64,000 nucleotides of DNA from assembly GCA_012184525.1 (NCBI GenBank), contig WOFQ01000011.1, positions 744,001-808,000 on the forward strand, read 5' to 3'. The first letter of the stretch is position 1; every line of letters starts with the position of its first letter. The notes beneath the pieces are model-generated. The model was not told the origin of the DNA. It saw only the letters and a program-made list of their open reading frames with translations, and ran no database searches. The DNA is from Xenoacremonium recifei (lineage: Eukaryota; Ascomycota; Sordariomycetes; Hypocreales; Nectriaceae). A program made the translations under genes and the position numbers. This document shows positions 35,228 through 45,877 of the stretch, one piece after another.

Positions 35228-35783
35228 ATGTCTTCCAGCACTGATCAAGATGTTTATCGCAAAGTCGGCCGCGGAGGCGCCGGCAATTATGTCGTCCCAG
35301 ACAAGGCCGACAACGAGTCCAGGGTAAATGCGCTTAAGGGCTTTCCATCCCCAAACTGATCGCGCTCACACCTCACATCAACAGGATCTTGAGGCACAAC
35401 AACTGGATACAGCAGTAGTTCCTCCGCCCGACCAGTCTTCAACTCACGTTCCAACGCGAGCTGGCCGCGGCGGAGCAGGTAACTACGTCGACCCAGCCAA
35501 CCTTCCCAACGCTCGTGAGCAGGAAGAGATGGCGCAGAAGACAGCAGCTGCCATCAGCAAGAGCCTCAACCGCCAGGTCAGAGGCGGCCTGGGCGGCCGT
35601 GGTGGCGCTGGCAACTGGGCTTGGGAGGACGAGGAGGCCAAGAAGGCTGCGGAACACGAACACAAAGCCAAGGCTGAGGAGCTGGAGCGGAAAGTCAAGG
35701 CAGCGGTTGAGCAAGGATTGAGGATGCCGGAAAAGGTCCACCACAATGACCACACTCCAGGGCATCACAAGCCGAAACCCTGA
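35228..35783 (+). CDS. DUF3602-type GRGGAGN-repeat protein
   Basis: Small hydrophilic fungal protein carrying the repeat typical of DUF3602; yeast Par32/Amu1 of this family binds ammonium transporters under TOR control. Exons 35228-35323 and 35385-35783 join in phase 0 to 164 residues. Three copies of the motif are visible: VGRGGAGNYV near residue 15, AGRGGAGNYV near 57 and GGRGGAGNWAWEDEE near 103. Between them is a QEEMAQKTAAAISKSLN segment. The C-terminus is a charged probable coiled coil (AEHEHKAKAEELERKVKAAV), ending His/Pro/Lys-rich. The intron (GTAAAT...CAACAG) sits after the first repeat. A role in ammonium uptake is only inferred from the distant yeast relative. Confidence 0.85.
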
Positions 35784-36178
35784 ACCAAGATCGAGCGAAC
35801 CACGAGGGAGCTGGGTGAAGAATGTACGGGCGGTTAGGTGTACCGGCCGAAAGACATTTCCATTTATATCTAACTATCTGTTTCAAGGGTCTGCTTCTTC
35901 GACGCGAGCGCAGACACAGTCGTTTCCCTGTCTAAGAGGCTGAGCCTTTCTATGAAATCTCTACCCAAAAACAGACATTCTGCCAGACGAAATTAACGCC
36001 GCACACGCCTGATATCTCGAAACCTTCAAACCCACTATGAAACGAACAGTCAAACATACAACAACAAGTACTCCCATATCCTGTGGTTCGCCTTTTTAAC
36101 TCATTTGCATCGTGGCCTTGACGCTCTCCTTTCAGGTTTGCGTGATGTACGCCCCGACGGTCAATGATTTGTCTCTCG
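35784..36178. other. Convergent intergenic region
   Basis: Between the 3' ends of the DUF3602-type gene and the MFS transporter. Holds both terminators; nothing else recognised. Confidence 0.35.
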
Positions 36179-38511
36179 TTACCGTTGCTGTGCCGGAGCG
36201 TTGACGCCTTCGTCAGTCTCGCTGTCCGCACGCCCGGAATTATTTTCTCTGCAGCTCATATTAATAACTTTCCCTGCTCTGGCCTTGGTTTCAACTTACG
36301 AAGGCAACTTCAAGTTTGGCAGGAAGAAGGACAAGATCCATAATGGGATAGACGTTGCAATAGCGACGTAGATCATGTTTCGCATTACGTCTGAGTACTG
36401 TTTTCTGGTCAGCGGATTATTCCCAGGCTCATGGTTTCCACCAATTCTTCAGCTTACCGCAGCGTTTACAGCAAGCCGTTCGATTGTTCCTCTGACAGGA
36501 ACTCTCTGGGGGATTGATTCATAGAGTTTGTTCACCAAGTCATCCGAGGCCATATTACCAAGCGTCAACCACAGCTTCTCCCGAAACGTCTTTGTGTAGA
36601 TGGCCCCGGCTATGCACGAACCAATACTACTTCCTAGGAAGGAGAAGGAATGAACCAACGCGAGCACCTGTGCAATTTGAGAGTGGTTGACCTGGGTTTG
36701 CGCTGGCACCATCAACGCGGCGTGAATGATGCCACTTCCAAAGCCCTGAAGCAGCTGTTGGATGAAGATTTCTGCCATCCCGTGCTTTCCAAAGCTCAAC
36801 CTGACCATTAATCCATACCCGATGAAGCGAATCGTTGCACCGACAAAAACGAGCCACTTATACTTCCCTCTCCAGAGCATGATGACACCGGCAAAGATTC
36901 CAGCGAGACATTGCATAACGGCGTTGGTGTAGGTATAATAGGTCGCAGTCCTCGCAGGAAGGCTTTCGCTAATCATTGCCCAGGTGTTCAAGTAGGTGTG
37001 TGTGCAGGAGAAGCCGATGGTGTCAAGACAGATGATGATGAAGCTGAAGAGGATTGTCTGGTTCTTGAAATACTTCCCCGGTAGGAAGGGGTTTGCTGCG
37101 GCATAACGCTCATAATACGGAACACATGATAGGAGGATTATGCCGGCGAATATGAGGGCAAAAATCCATGCCATTGTCACGGAGTTCGTCTGGTTAGCTG
37201 CCAAAGCCATGGGAAGCAGCAGAGCGGCGGAACCGAGCATGAAGAGGAACAAGCCACCGAAATCCATTTCCCCGGCGAGTTTTTCCAACGAAATTGGGTC
37301 GGTGAAGATTCGATACACCTCTTTGGCCCTTTGCTCGTAGAAGAGCAGGGTCCCAATCAGAAGGCTTGCGGCCACCGGCATCAGAAAGCCGTAAATACCG
37401 ATTCCCCAGCGCCAACCCATGCCCCCTTTTACGACACTGTCCACCATGAATTCGGCAACCCATGGTGTGATTAGATAGGGGAAGTATGAGCCAGACAGGG
37501 CAAGGGCTCGCCATCTGGGCGTGGTGAGATCTGAGATGATGATACCAATGAGGACCGCGATGGATGACTGGGCGATGGCATACATGATCATGCCTGCGCC
37601 ATAGACTTTCATGTTGGGTGCTGCAGCCATGAGGATTGCAGAGATGACGAAGAAGAGCACTGAGCCAAGAAGCGTTTTGCCACGACCGAGGGCATTGGAG
37701 AGCTTGGCAACGAACAGCTTTGAGACGCCGAAGATGATGGAGGAAGCGATGGTGAAACCGGTCAACTTGGAAAGGGCAGAGAATTCCGCGGCGGCCTGTT
37801 TATGGTAGATATGGACCGTGGCATTATCGATTATGCTGAGAAATGTCAGTCCTATTCGCTGGTCATGGATATCACAGTGAGAGAGAGGACTTACAACATG
37901 ATCATGACAAGAATTATACCAAGGATAATGAGACGATCACCAGTGATATCCCAGATGGCGGCAGCTTCTTCGATGAGGTATACGCCATCCTCCCTGGGCC
38001 GGGTAGAGGACGAATCATTCTCGAGGTTAGCTCCCTGGGAAAAGGACACCATCTCTATGTCATTGTTCGGGTGATGGTATAGTCCGGGGTTGGAGGATTG
38101 CAGTGTGAGAGAAGGGTTGTTCCTAGGTTGGTGAGTGTACCAGGTGCCGTCGAGGATGGATCCCCTGTCGATATAATTCTCCTCATGTTGGCCCTGGTTC
38201 TGGACGTTACCGTTATTGCGGTTGGATGGGCGGAAGAAACAAGGCAGTATGCGATTCCTGCGCCTTGCATCGAGCTCGGCTTGCCGCGCCCTAAGCCTGG
38301 CAGCACGCTTTTGTTCGAACTTTGCTCGGTTGGCTCGCTGTCTGTCGAAGTCCGTTTGCACGAAGACATTACCCGTGGCGGCAGCACGTGCTTGATTCGA
38401 GGGATGCTCTCCGTATATGTGCCATTCTCTCCCCTCGTAAACTCCTGTATGGTACGAGGGATCCCGTGGGAGCGGGGGCGGATAGCTGGTTGGGCCGTAC
38501 GGGCTGTACAT
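36179..38511 (-). CDS. MFS transporter of the siderophore-iron (SIT) type
   Basis: Plasma-membrane or vesicle major-facilitator transporter, closest in style to fungal siderophore-iron importers. Exons 37895-38511, 36458-37835, 36300-36397 and 36179-36248 (minus) give 720 residues. Seen: a first helix GDRLIILGIILVMIM at about 190-206; the loop KLSNALGRGKTLLGSV (MFS motif A position); DLTTPRWRALALSG and GWRWGIGIYGFLMPVAASLL, which match the SIT family; then further helices. The last long exon ends in AYSDVMRNMIYVAIATSIPL, a SIT-like ending. The final intron (GTAAGT donor at 36299) is inferred because it replaces an abrupt stop by LPSENN plus an acidic tail; without it the protein ends at 36296. 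The cytosolic N-terminus of about 190 residues, Arg/Asn/Pro-rich, is unusually long. Iron substrate not proven. Confidence 0.85.
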
Positions 38512-39207
38512 GGCGAGGGGATTCGGAATGTGATATCGAGAAAGGGGACACGTAGGCTGGGAGTCGGGAGGGGTTCGTGAGTTCTTATATAAACCTATGG
38601 ACAGAGAGAGTTCCAGGTCATGAGGCCTCCTATTTGGCAATCAAGGTTTCGATAATGGCCATGCTGGCCAACAATCGTCTTGACTCACTGGCCCATAAGG
38701 TTGAGGCAGAAAGCTACGAGTGGATGGCTTCGTCCTCATCACATGTTGTTATGCAAGGCGAATACACAACGATAAAGCGCTTAAGTAGGTACTTAGTCCA
38801 ATACCACTTTGTCTTCAATTCAAGTAATAATAATTATGAGATACCTAGCTATATTATTTGTACTTGATTACCCCATGCCCCAGTGTATTGACGGCATGGC
38901 ACGGCGCGCGGCGGGCCGTGACCCAGCAAGGTCAGAAAGATACTTTCGAATATTATATCAACATCGTCATCCACGCACATGATCAATAATGGAGGGCGAA
39001 CAAGGTATCTTAGGGCTTGTACCCCCAAAGTAAGTTACCCACTGAGTACAGTACCAGAGAGCAAAAATGAGAAAAGGGCCCGAAGGAGTTATGAATGAAA
39101 TTTTACCATTTCGTGGGGCTAAATGTCATCTGTATACACATCATTCTCAATTTGTACTCATCTTGAGTTCCCCAAATCCGCTAGCGACTCACGCAACAGA
39201 AACCTGC
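38512..39207. other. AT-rich intergenic region
   Basis: Promoter side of the MFS gene and 3' side of the orphan gene. More AT-rich than neighbouring gaps, with runs such as AATAATAATTATGAG near 38825. I see no convincing paired GATA-factor sites for iron control and no gene. Confidence 0.35.
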
Positions 39208-42168
39208 TCACTCAGTGGTAATTATACCATACCATGAGAGATATGTTAGGCTTCGAGAAGTCATCTCAAGGAGATCTAGAAGCATTTCGAGCCCACGGTA
39301 ACGCTCGTTGATAAGCCAAAGCTTAGCGGACCAATCATTCCTACACGCATTTCCTGCCTTCTTCCACTTCTTAAGTAATTCGTTCGTGCTGGCTGGGAGA
39401 CTTCGATCCTTGTATCGCCCCTCAAGCGTCTCACATAGTTCTATAATCGATTTCACCAAGTCCTCTGTCACCTCGCACTCTGTATTGATTCGAGTAGTAA
39501 TCTGCTCAAGCTTCTGCCGCGGTGCCGAGGTCTGCTTCAAGATCTCACGCAGTTCCTGAATGAGGACCTCGATTTGCGTCTGTTGCTCATCCCATAATTT
39601 GTTTCGAAGTCTCTTGATGCTGATATGGCCACGTTCCCAAAAGCCGACGTCGAAGAAGTACTTTCGAAGTTCAGTCAAAGCTTCCTTCGCTTTATCTCTT
39701 TTGCAAACCTTGGTCGCTTCAAGCTCTGGATTCTGAGCGGGGGAGTGCACCGCCTTCAGAAGACCGGACTCTGACAAAGCAATTGTGCCCTCGTTGGTGA
39801 CATCAAAATCCAGAGGATCGATGAGCCCACCAGCTCCTGCAAACTGAAGAATTTCGCCATGAATCAGCGAAAGAAAGGTTTTTCTGGAGGTATCGCTGAG
39901 ACTGGAGATTACTCCTAAGTTCAGCGTCTCTGAGGATCTCATCTTCTTGTTGGGACCTTGCCCGTCGTAAAGCTCGTCATGGACTTTTCGTTTTAGACTT
40001 GCTCGTTCGGCACCCTTGGATGCCGTAGAATCCTGATCGTCCACACAGTTAACCTCGTGAGACTGACTTTCATAATGAACCCAGTTTGAAGTCGTTGCAT
40101 TAGACTTCATTCGATCCTGCAGTATATGAGTTTTCTCTTTCACAGGTGCTGGGCTTAGAGTGCCCGACTCAGAATGTCGGTTCTCGGCTTGTAATTGAGC
40201 TCGATGTTTCTCGGCGATTAAGATGTCTTGCTCAACGCTTTCGAGGGTGGCTCTCTTCTCTTTGATCTCTTCATCGAGCGCTTCACTTTGTTTTCTGAGG
40301 CTGATGATACGTTCTTCGAGGGACTGTTGCTCAGTGCCAGTTTCTTTGTTTTGCCCCTCAGCGCACTGATCAAGCACATTTGAAGTACTCCGCGAGTTTG
40401 TCTGACCAGCTTCCTCTCCGTGCGTCTTCTCTTCCAACCCCTGAGCGTCAGACTGAGGGAGTTCATGCGCATTTGTGACCGGCGCTTGATGTTCGAGGGG
40501 TGAGTTCTTCATATGACAATAGCTTTCAGAGCTGTCTTGTGAAGGATTTGGTGGTTTTAATTTCATCGGGTTGAGAATATTTCGAGGACCGGCGATATTG
40601 CTCTGTGGTTCGGGAGAAATGTTCTCCAGAAGACTGTTGGTCCAGGACCGAATTGCCTCTTGTTCGCGAACGAATTTCGCAACCACGTTCTCGCTCAGTT
40701 TAATAGAGTGACGAGTAGGCGTCCAATGGAGGATCCAACCGAAAGTAGGGAGATCAGAAGCCCACGATGAGTTGGTGAGAACTGTATCATTTCCCAACTT
40801 GACACCGATAGGGAACATAGGGATCTCGATCCTTTTTACTGTCGAGTGCTTGGGGAGCCTTCTGAGAGTGAACAACCCCTTTGGAAGTTCACGAACGATG
40901 TTATTTGGAGGTCTGAGATGAGCGAAACCCAGTCCATTGGAGAAATAGGATAGCCCGCACATTCTTGGGTCATATCGAGTCGTATTGCCTGGCAGCTCCG
41001 CGTGCCAATTGGAAGGATAAGCGTAGAGCCTGAGCGGCTTGGCAACGCCACCATTCATGACGGATGCGGGCATGTTTGGTAAGCCAATAGTCAAGATCGA
41101 GCCCAGTCCCATGAATTTATGGACGTCGCTCGAGGTCCAATTCTCCCTCAGTGGGAGTTTAGGACCATCCAAAACCGACCCTTCCATCATTGAAGGAGTC
41201 AATATGGAGAAGGCCCCCTTTTTGACCAGGGGCATGACACCCTCGAAACACTGTTCCCATGAATCACCTTGGACTGTGTAGCTCGGATCTATCTTGCAAT
41301 CCTGCTTATAGAATGCAGATATCAGGTCGAAAGGATGAAAGTATGCCCCGACACGGAACAACTCATGGAATCTGAGGTAAGTAGGGAAGTAAGCAATGAA
41401 AACTCCCAGTTCAACAGTAGAGATGCCTTTGACTTGATGTTTGAAAGGCGCAAGCCATTCTTGGGGGTCAGTCTTGATCCAGAAGTAAACCAAAGCGGCA
41501 TAGACGATCTGGACACGGGTGATGAAGGTTGTTGGGTTGGCTTCTTGGAAATCAACAACACCAGACCAGACTAGACCGCTGACACGCTCTCCAGCCAGGC
41601 CAAACGCTGGAAATGGGAAGGACCCAGGGGGTTTGGCCGGTCGAGGGAGCCGATCCGAGATTGCCGCTTCCGATTTCTTGGAAGCAAGAAATTGGTTGAG
41701 AGGGTCTGAGTTTCCATTTAAAATATCGACACCCTTATTGTAAAGGGATAAGAGAGAGGAGCTCTCCTTCAGGCAATTCTCCTGGGGATCGGTACGGCTC
41801 TCTTTGGGCCCAGAATCCTGCGTAGCATTGGCATTCATAATCTGGCAAATAGGGAGCCACTGCGTGATATCTTGATGTCCTTTCCCTGGTATCGTAATCT
41901 TGACAGCCTCTCTGAAATTGGTCGACAAGCTGGTAGCTCCTGTGGCATCCACATTCCTATTACTATGCAGGGACGCCGTGACAAGGTGACCACCATGTCC
42001 AACCCCGATCAAGCATCTGCCGTAGAAAAGACTATCGGTGGATGTAGGATCGTCGTCAAGCTCGACTTCTGGCCCACGATTACAACCTCGCTGGAGGAAG
42101 GTCGCGGTATGAAGAACATAATCACCTATCGTCCCGGTAGAGGGTTGGTCGTTCGATGTGGACGTCAT
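39208..42168 (-). CDS. Large intronless hypothetical protein with coiled coil
   Basis: I do not recognise this protein. One open frame of 986 residues from a true ATG. The N-terminal half is compact and protein-like, with clustered Trp/Phe/Pro/Gly (GDYVLHTATFLQRG, FAHLRPPNNIVREL, FGWILHWTPTRHS). It has no P-loop, zinc cluster, HET or protease motif that I can identify. The middle (about 535-640) is polar and disordered. A coiled coil follows at about 645-690 (EERIISLRKQSEALDEEIKE, ATLESVEQDILIAEKHRAQ). A basic patch KRKVHDELYDGQGPNKKMR could be a bipartite nuclear signal. The C-terminal 230 residues are predicted helical (LRNKLWDEQQTQIEVLIQEL). Lack of introns among intron-rich neighbours suggests a lineage-specific or accessory gene; that is inference. 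Confidence 0.7.
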   Translation of the reverse strand: MTSTSNDQPSTGTIGDYVLHTATFLQRGCNRGPEVELDDDPTSTDSLFYGRCLIGVGHGGHLVTASLHSNRNVDATGATSLSTNFREAVKITIPGKGHQDITQWLPICQIMNANATQDSGPKESRTDPQENCLKESSSLLSLYNKGVDILNGNSDPLNQFLASKKSEAAISDRLPRPAKPPGSFPFPAFGLAGERVSGLVWSGVVDFQEANPTTFITRVQIVYAALVYFWIKTDPQEWLAPFKHQVKGISTVELGVFIAYFPTYLRFHELFRVGAYFHPFDLISAFYKQDCKIDPSYTVQGDSWEQCFEGVMPLVKKGAFSILTPSMMEGSVLDGPKLPLRENWTSSDVHKFMGLGSILTIGLPNMPASVMNGGVAKPLRLYAYPSNWHAELPGNTTRYDPRMCGLSYFSNGLGFAHLRPPNNIVRELPKGLFTLRRLPKHSTVKRIEIPMFPIGVKLGNDTVLTNSSWASDLPTFGWILHWTPTRHSIKLSENVVAKFVREQEAIRSWTNSLLENISPEPQSNIAGPRNILNPMKLKPPNPSQDSSESYCHMKNSPLEHQAPVTNAHELPQSDAQGLEEKTHGEEAGQTNSRSTSNVLDQCAEGQNKETGTEQQSLEERIISLRKQSEALDEEIKEKRATLESVEQDILIAEKHRAQLQAENRHSESGTLSPAPVKEKTHILQDRMKSNATTSNWVHYESQSHEVNCVDDQDSTASKGAERASLKRKVHDELYDGQGPNKKMRSSETLNLGVISSLSDTSRKTFLSLIHGEILQFAGAGGLIDPLDFDVTNEGTIALSESGLLKAVHSPAQNPELEATKVCKRDKAKEALTELRKYFFDVGFWERGHISIKRLRNKLWDEQQTQIEVLIQELREILKQTSAPRQKLEQITTRINTECEVTEDLVKSIIELCETLEGRYKDRSLPASTNELLKKWKKAGNACRNDWSAKLWLINERYRGLEMLLDLLEMTSRSLTYLSWYGIITTE

Positions 42169-42706
42169 GGTGTGAGGTCCCTGCAGTAATCATTAGTCTT
42201 CTGCCGCAACTTGGAGCGAAGATGGTCTTTCGGGGTTTCTTACCTTTCGTGAGGATCTGTGTCGATGTGAGGTGGAAGAGATGAGTTTTGTGCGAACGAG
42301 GGCCGACCGAGGGCTTGCTTGCCTTTCGCTGCCGTTGCCTGGGGGAAGGTAGCGCTGCGCTCCTTCCTGCTGCGTTGCACCTTCCTTCCGTACCTAAGTA
42401 TTGCTCGTGCTAGGAGCTCCTACCTAAAATTCTCGTCCAACTAGAGTGCAGGAAATTCAAAAGACAAAATAAAAATACTGAATCACGCTTCTCATCGGCA
42501 GGCTGGCCAGTGACACAACGCCACTGCTGTGTGGTGACTGAAGGGGACATGCGGGAGACAAGGAAAGAAGATAAGAAAACAGGAGGTCATGAATCTCATT
42601 TCTGTGTACGTTCGTAAATAAAGTCAGCCATTAACTTGGAGGTAAAGAAGCAAACAACAAACAGCAAAATTCTAATCCCACATCGGAAAATGACTGCCTG
42701 GTATCA
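42169..42706. other. Intergenic, nothing recognised
   Basis: Between the start of the orphan gene and the 3' end of the hydrolase gene. AT-rich in its second half, no gene. Confidence 0.35.
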
Positions 42707-44957
42707 TCAAAAGCCAACATCGACCTCTCTCGCAAGTCGCAGCACTGCACTCGTCAACTCGTCCATCTCTCGCACCTCCTGGCTCTCAGGCGGCAATTGG
42801 AATAAATCATAGTCAGGCTCGCATTCGGTGCCCTTTGCGGGCAATGTACCGTTCTGGAAGTATGTACGGATGTGTTGCACAGTACATGTTGATGCGGCAG
42901 CTAGGGAGCAGTGCTGATACTGGTGTCAGTATACCCTGGATTGGAATTTTTGTCTCGAACCAGGTGCTTACCCCATACGAGTTCTGTTTCAAAACGACAG
43001 AGCTCGGGAAACGAGCCGAGTTGTTGAAGGCACTCTCAAGGGGAGTGACGTTGTCGGCCATGTTGCCGATGAAGAGGATTGGGTGGGCGGTATCTCCCCT
43101 GGTGAAGTTATCTTCACAAAGAATCAGCACAAATTCAATAGCTCCAGGCAAACACTCCCTATACTTACCCTCGGTAAATCGCCACTTAGGCCTGACCTTA
43201 CGACCAAGGCAGGAGACTCGGAAGTCAATGTTTGCGGCACCAACCCAGACACTCTTCGCAAGAAGTCTCTCTGCGTACTCAGCAAACTCATCCGGCGTCT
43301 CGTTCAGGGGCTCGTTGTCGGAGCACATAATGCTCGGGTACGCATCCTCTTCCATGCCTGTCTCTTGTGGCATCGTCGCCGGTGTATCGCCCAGGGAGCA
43401 CAACTCTTCGCTCACCAGTTCATCGCCACCATGGTATATCATCTCGTAGTACGGCATGCCGTCGCCGTTCTCCAAGGCGGCGTAGATGTCAGATAGGCCA
43501 GGGAACTTTGTGAGTGGCTTGTACGCAGCCTGGCGAGTGATCTCCTGGAGCTTGGAGTAGGTAATGAGCTCAGGGAGCTCAGGACCAGTGGGACGCGACC
43601 AAGCAGGGATGAGAACAGGGGATCTCTTGAGACTGTCCAGTAGGGCACGGCGACGAGTCTGAATTGCCTTGGGTGAAGAGTCCCAGAACGAACACTTCTC
43701 AGGGCCGGCTTTGTGGCAGAAGGTATCAAAGGCGTCGAAGATGAGATCAGTGTCGGAGAGAAAATTGACATGGTCCAGCTTGAACCAGTCATGGTAGTCA
43801 CAGTTTCCTGGTTTTCTTTCGTCAGCTTCGCCAGCACGTATAACTTGTCAATTTAAACAACTTACCGTCACTAACGAGTCTCTCCACACGGTCAGGGTAT
43901 AGTCCAGCAAAGACACCACCAAGGACTGTGCCGTAGCTGAATCCCCAGTACCGGAGCTTCTCGTGACCCGTTCCATTCAGAATCGCTAGCATGTCCGTAG
44001 CCAGCGAGGCGGTGCTAAGATGTCGCATGATGCCTGTGTGGTTCATAGCCAGCTCGCAGGTATTAGTGTAAGCCATAGCACGGGCATAAGCATCGTAAAC
44101 AAGGCCTGGCCGTTCATCGATGAGAGGAGTGCCTTGGGCAGCCCAAAGCTTGCGCTTCTGGGAGGCACCCCAACACTCAACTCGAGGGGTCGAGACGCCA
44201 ACTATTATTCGTTAGTTGAGTATCGAAGAAAATAGTAGGTTCAAGCTTACCTCCTCGGGGGTCGAAGCTGATGATGTCCTTCATTACGTCAGTGCTAACT
44301 CTTAAGTCTACGTATCTGTCCAATCACTTACATGGTTGTTGCCAACGATGGTTTGCAACAGAGAGCCAGCCTTTCGCACAAAGCTGATGCCAGAACCACC
44401 TGGGCCCTGCTCTACAGTTAGAATCCGAGAGCCTGGGGGGAGGATGTTACCACTTACACCAGGGTTCACAAAGACTGGAGGCAAGCTGCTTTGTGGTTCT
44501 TTGGCGGCAAGCTTGATCACGCCCAAGACGACCCGTTCAGCGTCGGTAGGGTCTAACCAGTCCATGGCCACCTTTAAAATACTCAGGATAAGTTTTGTTG
44601 GAATTTCAGGAATCAGTACTTACATCTAGTCTTGCACACTCAAACTCATCATCATAGCACTTTGACCAGACCAAGTCCCGGCTCGGTTCGACCTATCCTT
44701 AATGAGCCTTCTTACTCAAATCATAAAAGTTTCAGTGCATTGCCTACATCTGTCCAGGACCACGACGGCGGCCCATCTTTGTTTTTTGAGTCATCCGCCA
44801 GTTCTAGTGAGGGAATAGGATGATGGTAGAACAAATGAATGGCACTCAGCGTCGCCAACAAGCCCAGCACGGTGACCAGCCGCGCCTTAACGTTTCGCTT
44901 CGGCGACGCCCGACTTATAAGGGGAACTTTCTCCCCAAGGGCTGTTTTCTCATCCAT
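42707..44957 (-). CDS. Membrane-anchored alpha/beta hydrolase, tripeptidyl-aminopeptidase (TAP) type
   Basis: Serine hydrolase of the proline-iminopeptidase/TAP family. Nine minus-strand exons: 44748-44957, 44624-44692, 44458-44571, 44332-44406, 44251-44278, 43866-44201, 43169-43807, 42972-43093 and 42707-42913, about 599 residues. Seen: an N-terminal anchor (VTVLGLLATLSAIHLFYHH at about 23-41); the oxyanion motif NPGGPGGSG restored by splicing; DIISFDPRGVGVSTP; the nucleophile in WGFSYGTVLGG (Ser about 254); the TAP-like C-terminal block HPILFIGNMADNVTPL holding the acid; and the catalytic histidine in GHCSLAA (about 532), reached only after the last intron. One junction is uncertain: after donor 43168, the first acceptor (70 nt) breaks the frame, a second AG five bases later keeps it, and reading straight through also stays open, adding 25 residues. 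The anchor predicts a type II secretory-pathway enzyme. Natural substrate unknown. Confidence 0.87.
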
Positions 44958-45877
44958 CTTGAAAACAAAGGTGACAGAAAGAACGCTCTGCCAAGTTCCA
45001 TAAGATAAGGGTCCCGGCAGAATGGGGTCTTGTCTCGCGGCAGGCTTCGCGCGGGAAAAAAAAAGCAATGTGGGATGTGAGACAGGGCAACGCAAGGGAA
45101 TGAAGAGCAGCCCCGGGTCACAGATCAAAAGACACAGACAGTCACGAGGGTATCACAGCGCTGACCACCACTTCCGCGTATTCATGAGACACAAGAAGAA
45201 AAAGCGACAAAGGAAAATCGCGGGCTGCGTTACATGTCCATCCCATCCATTCCCATCTCAGGCCGGCCACATGATAAGCAAAAGCGCGCCAGCCAGCTTC
45301 CTAAACCGCTGCAGAATGCATTAGATATGTACGCTATCAGCGCGGGCTTAGGGGGTTTTGGCAGGCACGCCGGGGAATCCTTCAGCCAGCGAACGCCTTA
45401 TCACGGCCCAATCCCGACGCCCAGTTGCAGAAGGGATGGTCCCCTGATTCCCTTTTGCGCGCTGCTAGCGTTAGCTCCCCGCATTCGCTGGCTGGCGATA
45501 GCACAGGTCAGGGGACCAGCGGCCGGCCCAATCAGTGTCGATCAGTTGCCAACACCCATTTGAGCGGCCAGGATCGTCGGCGAGCGGCATGCGTTTCTTT
45601 GTCTCTCTCTCCGATAGCGGTTCGAACGGTTCGGGTCACGAGGCCAACTGCTCGGTCTGTTAGTGCACGCACCCTTTACACGGCAGATTCGGACCCTGTC
45701 CTGTCCCGTCCCGTCTTCGCTGTCTTGAACATGTCTTGTATATTTTGGTCTTCCCAACGCCCGTGATGGTATGCCGAACAAACGATAAACACCTCAAACG
45801 CCTGCCATGTCCCTTTTGTAGTAGTCGGTCCCGGTGCTGGAGTTGATGATCCCGTACCCAGTCTCCGGCGCCCAGCC
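44958..45877. other. Intergenic, nothing recognised
   Basis: Promoter of the hydrolase gene and 3' flank of rlp24. Short A-rich runs near 45055-45065 and 45195-45212. No gene or RNA seen. Confidence 0.35.

Noticed and set aside
35784..45877. Possible siderophore or secondary-metabolite cluster (transporter, orphan, hydrolase)
   Set aside because: No peptide synthetase, polyketide synthase, acyltransferase or pathway-type regulator is present; adjacency alone is not evidence.
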